From assembly GCF_037975245.1 (NCBI RefSeq), contig NC_092567.1:1835714-1899713 (forward strand): DNA of 64,000 bases, written 5' to 3'. Positions within the stretch are counted from its first letter, which is position 1. Every line of letters begins with the position of its first letter. Origin of the DNA: Apostichopus japonicus. Its lineage: Eukaryota > Echinodermata > Holothuroidea > Aspidochirotida > Stichopodidae. The translations under genes were made by a program, and so were the position numbers. This document shows positions 24,304 to 36,091 of the stretch, one piece after another. The notes under the pieces were generated by a model. That model saw nothing but the letters and a program-made list of their open reading frames with translations. It was not told the origin of the DNA and searched no databases.

Positions 24304-27300
24304 GGGTTGGGGATTTTGAATCATTAGCATATATGACGTCATGATCAACTGTTGGTGTATAATATATGCAGCACCACATACATTTCACGGGAAGATAAAT
24401 GTGGAGGGAAGGGGAATGGGGGGGGGGGTATATTGCTGTGGTTAAGTTCTATTATGTATCTGCAGTACTGGGCTACATTCGCTTCAATATCTTACTATAA
24501 ACAAAAATAAAACAATGTTGACGTATGTGAAGTATATTTTTACCCCTCTTTTGGGAGTTGGCGGGAAAAATTGTTTAACAAGAAGAAATTCTAACGCAAA
24601 AAGTTAGTTGATCGATTACGAGGGTGAGACAGGAACGGCATGGGTGTGAAAGGCTTCTGTGACCGGAAAGATGTTAAAACCCGATATTGTTCGGTTAGAT
24701 TATGAGTGGAAATAATTTAACATTTAACGACGCTTTAAATTGTACTTTTGTGCTTATTTGTAACATTTTTTTTCGTCTCCCTAGCCAAGCCATGTAAGGT
24801 TAACTCCTATGATAATACAATCAACCTATCTAACCATGTGGCTGTGGCCGTACACCTGCTGATATGAAATAAACTGTTTGAACTAATGATACAGGATAAA
24901 ATACATTTGTGTTATCTGAAACAAATTTAGTGTAAGATTGTACTGCTTTATTTACAAGCATTCTATCTGCATGCATTATTACATCGTGTAATGATATCTT
25001 AATTAACCTGAAATTACTCTTAAGAAAACGTTACTTTACACATCAGTGATGAAAAGAAAGTGTTTCGCTCTTTGTAAACCATAAAGCAACCGTATTACGA
25101 CTTACCAAGAATGTTACCACAATCTTCAGATTATTGACAATTATATTGCAGACAGTCAAATAAGGTATATTGTTTTGAGTCGGTTAATGAGAGCAATTTA
25201 TAAAGTACATAAAGCTTGTAACCTGTCGTCAGCCCAGAGATATTTTTTCTAGATTAAATCCTTTGAAGAACTAAAGCTGAACTGGAAACATCCAAACTTT
25301 AATTTACTGTTTGTTTGAATTAAGTATAACAATTTTAACGAACAACTTTGCTACGGTTGTCCTGGAGCGAATACAAATTTATCAAAATCAACCGAATTAT
25401 TTGATTTAAATTTACAAATAATATTATATTTAGCCTAAAACGAAATAGTCCCACGTTACAGACTAGCATTCAATCTAAAAAATGCTCTTAAAATATTTTG
25501 CATTCAAACTGAAACCATTTCTGTGCTCTGACCTTAACAATATCAGCATTGATCGCCGCACAGTTTCCATATCTCCGTGAATGAATGGTACGAGCGCCCT
25601 CTAAAAGAATAAAGTTTGAATCGCACGGGAGAAGAACACAACTAACTTTTGATTATAACAAAGTTACCGTAGGATGAAGAATGTGGATTACGGCCAGGAT
25701 AGTCAGAGTGAGGTTGTAGGAGTATTTCGATCATCCATGTTAATTTGAGATTGGAAGGGCCGCCCTGACGTTCATTTGTTGTTGATGTTCACAATAATAA
25801 ATATTCAAAGAACATCATGATATACATATTAAACATCAAGAGAAACAAAGGTGGAATCAGAGCAATATACAGCTTACTACCGTTTAAGCTATTTCGATTC
25901 TTTGGAGGTTGGGCGGGGAGTTTTGAGGGATTATAACCAATTTGATTTCGTTAAACGTTGTGAATACAACTGTACACTTACAGGCTAAATTTAGTTATAG
26001 CTAAACCATACGTTTGAACGATATGTTTATGATGGGAGTAAAAGTCCAAACTTGTTTTTAGGTACAGAATTTGAACAGGATGACTATCGAAATATTGTTC
26101 GTTTTGGACATTTGGCATATAGATACAAACGATTATTCCGGTTAATTAGTCCATAATCTAGCATTTTGAACGATACGTCTGTAGTGTCGCTCGAAAAACC
26201 TTGACTAAAATGATAAACTCCGATTATTAACCAGACAATCGGTCTAATTTTTAACCGATAATCCAATTTTATTGCCTATAAAATTTCATTTTCAGTTGTA
26301 AAACCTGGAGTACCGGTTCAAAAAAAGACCGGCTTTGAGCAATAATCCATTTTTTCCCCGACAGAATCAAACTGGAATATCATTAGTGGGTATTTTGCTT
26401 TGCCATACGCGTGATTCAGGAATAATTTCGACCCGCGAGAAAACATCCGGTAAGATTAGCATAACAATACGAGTAAAATCCCATTCTGAATGAGAACAAA
26501 ACCGCAGGTGGCTTTAATTCGTGTAACATTCCAGGGACATATGTTCTGTTATTGATACAGTATTGTATTAAGATAGCTTGAATAGACTCGTTGATTGTGC
26601 ATACAATCCAACATAAGCAATTGAACGTATGGGGATTTACAGGGATTAAAGTAATTAAACAGCAACCATTAACGCATGCGCGAATTTAAGGACATTTCCC
26701 CTTCTTTGCTCATACTGCTTCTTAAGAATTTGATTTATTATTGATGTAATATGATGGATCCATCGATAAAATGACGTTGTTGAAGTATCACACTTATTTG
26801 CAAATCAATATCCGAGAGATCCCTATCATGCAGCAGTGTTCCTATCATCGTTATCTATATATAACAGAACATACAGATCTAAGCGTCGCTGAGTTACCGT
26901 ATTCCAGTATAGACTTACTGTACATAGGCTTGTAACCACTGAATTTAGTTGACCGTGGTAAATGACGAACGTTATTTCCATTTTTATGATGACAGCAATT
27001 AAAATGCTTTACTTCCTGATACGTTTAAATCATTTAATTGTCCTCCTCGATAATGATATTATTATTGTTAGATGTCAAGCTCATGGTGCATCAAGCAAAG
27101 TATGTCGGCCGTGTTTTCACAGTATTGTATAAATCTACGGAAAGTTCGTTCGAAGTCTTCTCGCTGGTACCTTCGGTTCTATTTCTCTTACGTTATTCAA
27201 TATAATGACGGCAATTGCGAGCTCATCACCAAGACTCAAAGGAGGTACAGCGCTTTAGGGTTGAGAACGTGACTGCTGGTGGAAGAGGATAGTATAGCTA

Positions 27301-28964
27301 TCAATGTTATCAGTTTGACGTCATATTATCTGCATACTTTATAGTTCGTACGTATTTTGTTTATTTTTAGAAAGTTCTTGATAAATTCGCGACACTATAA
27401 GAAGGGTTGTCAAACCGCTGTCCCGTTGACCTCCTCCTTATGTAAGTACACTCGTTAACTAAATTACTTTAAAACCAGTAAGTCATTAACTACAGACTTC
27501 ATACTTGAAAGAAATTGTTACTTTTTGAACTTTTCATTCTCATCCCAAATAGCGTAGGATTAATTGTGGACTGGTATATGGTATTGTCCAATAGACCTAT
27601 ATTAGTTGTAGGTGAGGTTAAACGACACTTTTACAACTAAAGATAAAGCTATTTCTTTGGGTGTTTGTTACAGCCAACGCTGTGCAAAAACGAAGTTCCT
27701 AAATACTCTGTGGATGTAATACTAATAGCAAATTAGATGTGTTATCGGTGGTTTCATTTAAAACACTAACGAAATTACGTAGGTGCATATAACAAAAACT
27801 TTGTCAAAGAAAGGTCTTAGGATTACCTCCGCTGGTGCGTACCTTGTTTTGAAAGGAAGCTATGTTAGAATTTTAATATTAACAAAGTCAGTATTTTAGT
27901 TAGTTTTTTATTTATTAACATAGTCTTTTATACGAAATATATTATTCAATTAATAACAGATTAGTGTTTTGAACAGAGGAGGTGATTGACGCATTACAGT
28001 GACCCCCTTCGCTCCATCTTGTTTTATATAGACATGCTGTACAGTGTTTGAAATTATTTTAAAGCTTCTAGGATATGCGACCAAAGTTTTTATTGACAAA
28101 ACTAATGTAACGTAATCATACAGTAAGACACGTTACCGTAGTATCACAATTGACGCAACGTTTCACATTATTCATTAACTAATGTTATTGAAAGAAGAAA
28201 GAAAACATTATTTACATTGTAAACATTCAATGTTCATTTTTAACTTACGGAGATTTAAACAGAAATTGTTAAATACACATTATCATTAACGATTCTACCT
28301 AAAGGTAGCAGTTTGTGTTGAATTTATCACAATCCGTTAATTGGTAAATGTGCAACTCCTTTACTAGTACAACAGCGTACAGTACCTACATACCCTAATA
28401 TATATGATACTGCAATCTACTTAAATCACTCCGGAAAGGACGAAAATTAGACAGAGAGTTTAAGAGTACTCCAAGATTAATGTATGTCGTACAGTTACAG
28501 AGTTGTTGACAACTGACAATTCATAAACATGGACGTTAAACATGAATCTAAGAGACTGACTTCGGTTTAGCTTGCGGCTTTGATAAGCCAATGATGACCG
28601 CTTCTTCGCGAGTTCCTGCTTGCAGGAGGATCTAAATTACATACATACATACATGCATACACCCATACAAGAGTTCGCACAATAATGCATTACAGTTAAC
28701 TTTGTGGGACCCATATTTATCTGTGTTGGACTAAACGCTTCGAAACTCTATTTAAGAGCAGCCAACTGGTTGTAAGCTTTGGCTGTAATAAACACCCGAG
28801 GAAATAGTTTTATCTTTAGTTGTAAAAGTGTTGTTAAACCTTACAAACCCAAATACAGTTGTTAAACGTTTTCATGAAGTGAATTTGAAATGATATAATT
28901 ACATGTATGGAAGCTAGTGGGGTGGAGAGGGAGTGGGTGCAATGGTGGGCATAGGCGTCGAGGA
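24304..28964. other. Unassigned non-coding DNA
   Basis: No supported gene or repeat structure in 4.6 kb. TGACGTCA palindromes occur at 24334 and 27316, and a poly-G tract near 24419. The 66-codon frame at 27072-27272 has no recognisable domain. Confidence 0.35.
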
Positions 28965-29075
28965 AAGAAGTGCTCCATAAGAGCCCTCCTTCTTTCCATA
29001 GTTTCAACTTTGAGAAATTTGTTTTACCGTCAAGTCAAATGCACCCCTCCCCCTATCCATAAAGTTCGTGCCGCT
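28965..29075. repeat. Short dispersed repeat, copy 1
   Basis: It shares with 33400-33480 the ordered motifs TTTGAGAAA, TGTTTTACC / TGTTGCACT, CAAGTCAA, and CCTCCC followed by CTATCCATAAAGTT. It is a fragment of an unclassified interspersed repeat. Confidence 0.55.
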
Positions 29076-32000
29076 GTTAGCGTATACTTGTCAACGCTAT
29101 AAATCTGTATGCTACCTGTGTCTTATTCCGACTAAACTGTGGGATATTCTTAATAGTGGTCGCTGTTTCAATTATATCTTTTTCTATCTAAACTGTAAAT
29201 GTTGTAAACCACTAAAATACCACTGCCGTCAGTCTAAGTTTTATTTTTATAACATATTAAAGATTTAGTTTTGAGAAATGACAGTTTAAACAGCTGACGT
29301 CATCAATACAAGTGACTGGATTATACAATCTAACACGGAGCCAATTATGTCAGTTCTTCGAATGCAACACAACACTTACAGTAACGGGCAGAAAAAGATT
29401 TTATAGCCTCAAATAACATGTTTGCAGTAAAGTACATATTTGTCACGCTTAAATTGAAACTTATTCAAATAGTGTCGAAAATTATCAAATTTATTTATAC
29501 AGACTTTAAATGAAACATCACAAAAAATACAGAAAAGGAAAATATAAGAAGAACTCCAAAAAAGTGTAAACAATATTTAAAGTATTACAAATTATGAATT
29601 CGTTTGCTCTGATAACTTCACATTGTCAAGAAACAATTCAACTTCCATTGTCGTCATTCATCAATCACTATACGTCAGCAGTATGTACGACCATCTTTCT
29701 CATGGACGTCAATTGGTTAAAATCACAATCAATAAAATATAACAATGTTAACTAATACACAATAATGTCAATTTGTTTTTAATCTGTATATAATATATCA
29801 CGTACACTCGATAATTAGGAGAGCCTGTTTTACTTGTATTGTGCTTTATTTCCTTACCATATTTTTACATAATGGCCTTAACTTTTATAAAACGTATCTG
29901 TTACGTAATGTCTTGAATCATTACTTATGACACTATATTATAATTTGCCAATGTTCACACTAATTTCCATTTTCTAATTCGCTGCTTATCTGGAAATTTC
30001 AACAACTGTTCCAAATTTAATATATTTTCATAAAGAAATGATATCTTTCTTGGAAATTGTCTTAAATTATTTTAAGAATGTTAGAATTTTGGTACTTAAG
30101 AAGTGGAAATTTCGAAATAACAGGTCCATCTTTTCACTTTTAATATCCAATTTGCATTTTTTTTTTAATCTCAAACTTTTACTACTATATTTCAAACTTT
30201 CGCCTATTTTCTCTAACTTTCGACTTTAAGATGGCAAAGTTTATAAAAGTATTTCGACTTATTATCTTAACATATTGGTTTTTTTATTTAATAATTCGGC
30301 TTATTCCTTATGATATCGCCCTAATACCTCACCAGTTCAACTATGTTATCTCAGAATATCAACGTTTCTTGATTAGATTGGTGTTATGTAATAAGGGGGT
30401 AAAGAAAGGACCACATGGATAAACTGTTGACATTTCGACTTAGTATGCGAAAAATGTGTTAACCGATTATGAAATATGTAAAAACAAGATGTACATCGAT
30501 ATAGAGGCTATGAGTATTTCATCTACTTGATATAGGCTCCTGATGGTTTGGTTGTTCTTATGCATATCTCTGGTAAGAAAATGAAACTTGTGAGCAACAT
30601 ATTTAATAGGGCGGGCACAAGGATTTACTGGGAGAGCAATTGCCCATTCATTTAGTATAGTATGTTATTTACTTCGCTGGTGTCAGGTTCTGACCAAGTC
30701 ATGTATATTACACATTATAGTATATACCTCGGTCCCACTAAGAGATGTGTGTGACCATAATCATATGTCCGCTACGAGCTATAATCTTGTCTAATGTATA
30801 AATTCCTAATGTAATTGTTGTGACATGTTACATTTGTTTTGCTTTGCTTTAACGGAGGATGGTACCGCCAGATTGATACATTTTATATAGGCGTGGGATG
30901 CGGGTGGGGGGGGGGGGGGTAGGTTTCATTATAAATAATTTGATCAATCTATTCCGCAAATTTTCTAGAGGATTTCAGAACGTAGTATTAGACCCTACAG
31001 GCCGTATCACAAACTACAATTGTTAAGAATAGATACAAGGAGAGTGAATTTAAATTGCTATTTCATTTGGCATAGTGTTTCTCATATACAAGACAGTACC
31101 AATGTACTTAATGAAACGTTTACATAGATTGTCACCGAGACAACGCTCAATGATTGCTGAACAACGTAGTCGGAGGTGTTTTACCCGTTTAGTTTGCACA
31201 CGTGGTTCAAAAGGACCACGGTGAAAACCATAAAGTAAAAATATCTAAACATTAATACACAAACATTGGTAAACCAAACACATGAATTTGTACAAATCAA
31301 TAATAACATAATACAGAATAAGGTTTCCTCTTATAAATAATGCACAAAGGGAAGAGGTATAGCAAATAACATTTGGTACCATGAAACTCAAAGCATATAG
31401 TAAGATTAACAACAATTACCTCCTTAATAATAACGCTCAACTTACCATCGCTGACGGGCAAAACTAGCCGCACGACAAACTGCGACATACAGAGGCATTC
31501 AGGGATTTACTGCGGCTATTGGTGGTTTACGGCGGCCTTCTGGAGAATCATAGAATACCAATAAAAATAATAACCTCTCGAGAGATACTCCACGAAGATG
31601 ATACTTTAACTCGAGATACTCTTACAAATAAGCAACGCAATAAATACACGAAAAGGCAACAAAGATGGTACAAAGCATATAGCAAAATCGCATTAAAAGC
31701 AAATCTCAAGAATGCGATATTAAAGAAGTATACAATTAGGATATCTACCCCTTTAATGCCTTTATAAAACATATATAGAAAACATATTACTTAGGATTTC
31801 ACTATGAGAGCAAATGCGACGCCACCCTGCACCATGAGAGGAATGAAGCATGTAACTACGTAACACTCACATAATACGTAAGTATTCATCGATTACGTTA
31901 GTATGCGAAGCAAGGAGGTGGGTATAAAAAGTCACACCCTAACCACCTAAACACCATTGGGCTAGGGCAGCATTGACTTTTCCCCGATTTCGACCAAGCA

Positions 32001-32626
32001 GAAATTTCCCTTTAACCACGCTTAGGAAATAACACACATCGGCAACGATGACATAGATCATTAGTATTTTGCTTCCACTCTACGTTTTCATCAATAATTA
32101 ATCCTAAGTATTTTGTTCAATGTGATTTAAAAATATGAAATACTCTCAAGTGAAACATATCGTAACATTAATGACTATTATTACGAGCAAGGAAATTGTG
32201 TTGCTGGTTTGCTAAATGTGTAAAGTTAACGTGCTAGCGTCAAATTGCATCAATAAATTAACTAAACTATGACTCCTTATAATTTTTTTTTATATTATAT
32301 TTGTCTATTATCTTTATTTCCCCCAGGAGGGTGGTATTACCAGGGTCGTAGTAGCCTTCCAGTAAAGTCAGCTTCGTCTTCTCTTAGTTTGGACTTTTTT
32401 TCGGATATGCTTCCATTCTGAAAATAATTTGATTGCCTTTTCTTACGTTTACTGCATTCATTAAAATACTGTTTTATTACTGTTTATTCCGGAATGATTC
32501 TGCCAACATGCAGGATCACGACTCGATCAGGTTTGCTCCACCCCCTAACCACATGATACATTTATTATGTTCCTTCGTTTCCTGAATGATACAACAATTC
32601 GGTAGACGATCACTGAAATCCGTACA
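29076..32626. other. Unassigned non-coding DNA
   Basis: AT-rich, with one TGACGTCA palindrome (29295) and a poly-G tract near 30906. No gene or element supported. Confidence 0.35.
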
Positions 32627-32842
32627 TTAGTTACCAGATAACACTTTGTTGCCAAGTAAATCATTTGGTATTTTAAAGAAACTATTGCCAATGAGACTAT
32701 AGCTTTGATCATTAATTCTGGTTGGAAGAGTAATAGAGTACGGTCGGATTCGCCCAACAGGGCAACATACGGAAACGTTGTACTCAAAGCCGAAGTCTTC
32801 TTTGTACATACCCTTTGGCCAGCAACGGCAAATCGTTATTTC
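32627..32842 (-). CDS. Candidate coding fragment with Cys-Cys-Pro motif, unknown protein
   Basis: This minus-strand frame runs from just after a TGA to a TAA (72 codons with stop). Its sequence looks like real protein: ICRCWPKGMYKEDFGFEYNV, then an NVS glycosylation sequon, CCPVGR, and YSLIGNSFFKIPNDLLG. A GTAACT within the last codons could be a donor, so it may be an exon whose true end lies a few bases before the stop. Four cysteines suggest an extracellular domain. I recognise no family, and it could be a pseudogene fragment. Confidence 0.35.
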   Translation of the reverse strand, partial: EITICRCWPKGMYKEDFGFEYNVSVCCPVGRIRPYSITLPTRINDQSYSLIGNSFFKIPNDLLGNKVLSGN

Positions 32843-33399
32843 TCATAAGGTTGCCTTTACAAACATCGTAGAGCCTGTATCGTTTGTAATTTTTTTGTTA
32901 ACAAAAACAATCTACAGGGTAGATTAAAATTATCAAATGAACATTAAAATTCCGCTTGGTAATATGAAATTAGTAAATGTTAATAATTTTATGTAGTTAA
33001 CATGTCGTTAAATGTTGTATAAATAACTGCTGACACGGCAGAAGACGCATGGGGAACAAACGTATGTATTATAAATAAGGTTTTCATTCGACTTCTAAAC
33101 ACATATATTACATGCCAACCTTACGTATTACCAGTTGGATCCCTCTGTCAAATCTAACGAGGTACGGGTACGACCCTTGCAATGTCATCTGCGAATTTAT
33201 AACGTAACACATCCGGAGACTGTGCAATCTAAGTTCTTCAATACCGCCCTCATTCCCATTTCGTTAACATTTCATAAACAATATAAAAACCACAGGGTGT
33301 CACATTGTAAGGATAGGTGGAAGTCACAGATAACAGTGTCTAACAGCTAAAGGTTTACCTTTTTAAAAAGAAATAGACCCTCCTCTTTTCATGATTGAT

Positions 33400-33480
33400 A
33401 TTGTTAGAAACTTTTGAGAAAATGTGTTGCACTCAAGTCAATCTCACACCTCCCACTATCCATAAAGTTTGTTCCTCCCC
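33400..33480. repeat. Short dispersed repeat, copy 2
   Basis: Partner of 28965-29075, ending in CTATCCATAAAGTTTGT followed by a C/T-rich tract. Confidence 0.55.
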
Positions 33481-34822
33481 CCTCCCCTCTCCCCTTCCTC
33501 GATACCGCCATATTCTGCCATTGCTTACAAGAGTAGTACTCCAAAGTTCTGAAAGTCAAAGACATAACATAACATATCGAGGGTAGGTTACACATATTCT
33601 GTTTGAAATCTTTCTTTATCTCTCTCAACGCTGCACAGCAGGGAATAGTTACGCTTTACTTACTGAAGGAGCCGGCGAGTTGTAGTCACGTCAAATGATT
33701 TTTATCGAGTTGACAATGCACATACTCATCTTTATAAAATTTGGCCAAGATATGAATAGAGCGTATACTTGACAACTCTATCAAAATCATATCTTTGACT
33801 TGTTGCCAAGTTACTTGAAACAGCAAACTCGATTTGTTTTATCATTTTCGTCAAGCGGTATCGTTAACGTAACTCGTCAGCTCAACAAAAATAAACAACT
33901 TTAAAGTGTTTTGCAGAACTCGCCTGTCCCTTCAGAACCACTGTAGATTTGTCACCAGTGTCGTAATTATATGAGATTAGATGCGGCGGATATTGCATAT
34001 TGTCAAAGCATTCTTACACGCACGCTACGATAACGTGATCTGTATTTGGAAAATCTACTTAAATTTTTTGACCGAAGTCTCTGACGAGAAAAGTATGTTT
34101 TGTCATGACGAGTAATTCCAGTAATCACCCGCTGTTTACTGAATTTCCAAATAGTCTGAAAAGTTCCATTGCGGGGCCAGGGCGCGATTTTTTTCCCGAA
34201 AAGGTTTGCAAATACGGAGTTTTCGTTTAATCAGATTGCTCTGAACGTCAGCATCAATAATGACCATCACTTGATAGACAGTTGGAAGACAAACACTGAA
34301 TCAGAAGAATGATAAGGTCCATGGGTCTTAAATGTCAAAACATGAATGAGTTCATTGATGTCACTGAAACATGATGCTTAAGCTGAACAGATAAAATGTT
34401 GTTGTTGATTGTCCTGTGACACTTAGTTAAGTCTACTTACGGGGTTGCCTTCTAAACGCCCTAAGTTTACCTTTAATGCTTGGATCACATGTTGACCTTA
34501 CTTATGATACATACGCTACATTGCAAGATTCGTGAGTCGTTCTATTGAAATCGGAATTCCTTCGTGCAATGGATACACTAAAATCACAAGTCTTAAATGA
34601 ATATACGCAAACATGACAGCAGCAATAGTTTGAATCGGTACTATACGTGAGTGTATTGCGCGACTAGATTAGGACTACAGTAAGTCTGCAATTTCCCTGT
34701 CTAAAATTGGGGAAATGGTTTGCGAATAATCAATGCTTAATTTACGCAACTTTTCTGTTAAATCATATGTATCTCCATTGGGTTAGATCATATATAGTGG
34801 AATATATTGAATATATACAGTA
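33481..34822. other. Unassigned non-coding DNA
   Basis: No supported coding frame, repeat or RNA gene before the X2 target site. Confidence 0.35.
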
Positions 34823-34908
34823 CATATCAGGCGCGTATCCAGGATTTTCAAATCCGGGGGGCGCTGATTACTATCTAAGCGGAGCGCCACCTTCGGTTGG
34901 CGCGCAGC

Positions 34909-35896
34909 TGTCACGAACGACTTTATTCATTGTACGTGTATTCAGTATATGCTGGTCAGGGTGATAAGTAGGTCACTCGTCGTGACTGACAACTTGTGCG
35001 TTTTTTCTGGAAGCGTCGAGAAATGATGGCGCTATTCGGTATTAACGAGTGCAAATTTCCAGAACATACGGGAAGTAATTTTTAGCAGGTGACCGGATAT
35101 CGTCGACCAATGAACGATGCACTATCAGTCGTATCTTCGAGACATGGATGATTCTCGATGTTTTTCCGTCAGGATTCCTGGAAAAGAACTTTCGGGAGAT
35201 TAAACCCGGCTATATAAGAAGAGATATTTTCGGTGAGGAGGAGTTTAGTTCAGAATTTTCCGATCTATTGTATAAAGAAATTCATCTGAGATAAAAGATT
35301 AATCGAGGGGACGGACGGAGGAACCGGTGGACTGTTTGTTTATTAGATTGGTGCGTCGTTTAACCGGGACAGGCGTGACTTCGGCAGAGTTTTCGGAGTT
35401 CACCCAGGAGGAAGCCATCCTTGGGATACAAACGTTGAGTCGAATTGGACCAGCGGGGAACGGTTTTGCTCCTGACCAAGTCACGGGATACCAGCCTACG
35501 AGGGAACCTAATCCCGACATCGTTGTTGGTGACGCAAGGAGGTCAGAACAGCTACGAAAGGAACCGAGAGCCGGCACGCGCCGCGTAAGATAAGTTAAGT
35601 AATCTTTCAAAAATTTAACGGCCGTATAATATTGTAAAATCTGTCTGTAATATTCCAAATTTCTAGTACCAATAATCCTTGTACAAATCAGTATAGAGAT
35701 CGTATCATTGTAAATATATCGCTTTTGTTAACTTTCAGAAACATCTCAGTAGTCTTTTGGTCCTTTGAGTTTACTTCCCTGAATCTATCTAAAATTTTAT
35801 TTTTATCGGCTTTGAAGGCCAAAAGAAAAACCCGGGGTCGCAACAGAGGGGGCGCTAGAGGGTGCCATTTTGTATTATCCCACGGAAGTTGTGACA
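34909..35896 (+). repeat. 5' LTR of the Gmr1-type element
   Basis: 988 bp, opening TGTCACGAAC and closing GTTGTGACA, with terminal inverted TGTCAC/GTGACA. It has no visible base difference from 40879-41866. The 119- and 88-codon frames inside it are not conserved coding regions but simply occur identically in both LTRs. Confidence 0.95.
35211..35218 (+). promoter_or_regulatory. TATA box in the 5' LTR
   Basis: TATATAAG about 300 bp into the LTR, preceded by a GC-rich AAACCCGGC. A start of transcription some 25-35 bases downstream would define the U3/R border. The same box occurs at 41181 in the 3' LTR. Confidence 0.6.
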
Positions 35897-35901
35897 ATTA
35901 A

Positions 35902-35918
35902 TGGGGGCCTATCCGGGA
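35902..35918 (+). other. Putative primer-binding site (proline-tRNA-like)
   Basis: TGGGGGCCTATCCGGGA begins five bases after the LTR. It resembles the complement of a proline tRNA 3' end, with about three mismatches in the middle by memory. It is followed by a 30-bp leader sequence present twice (35915-35940 and 35945-35970). Confidence 0.5.
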
Positions 35919-36091
35919 AATTGTTTAAAAGATAGAAACAAAACGGGAAATTGTTTAAAAGATAGAAACGAACCGGGAAAAGTGTAAAACACCAGAAAAG
36001 AGTATATCCCGAAGTGACTTACAAACTGAGAAGTTTCTGAAACCATATATATTTGATATATTGTTATTGGTACATGTGTTTGCCTGACTGA

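Noticed and set aside
33135-33350. 71-codon frame after a TACCAG
   Set aside because: No good donor, no recognisable domain.
35299-35658. 119- and 88-codon open frames duplicated at 41269-41628 and 41297-41563
   Set aside because: They lie inside the two LTRs and are identical only because the LTRs are. No recognisable domain.
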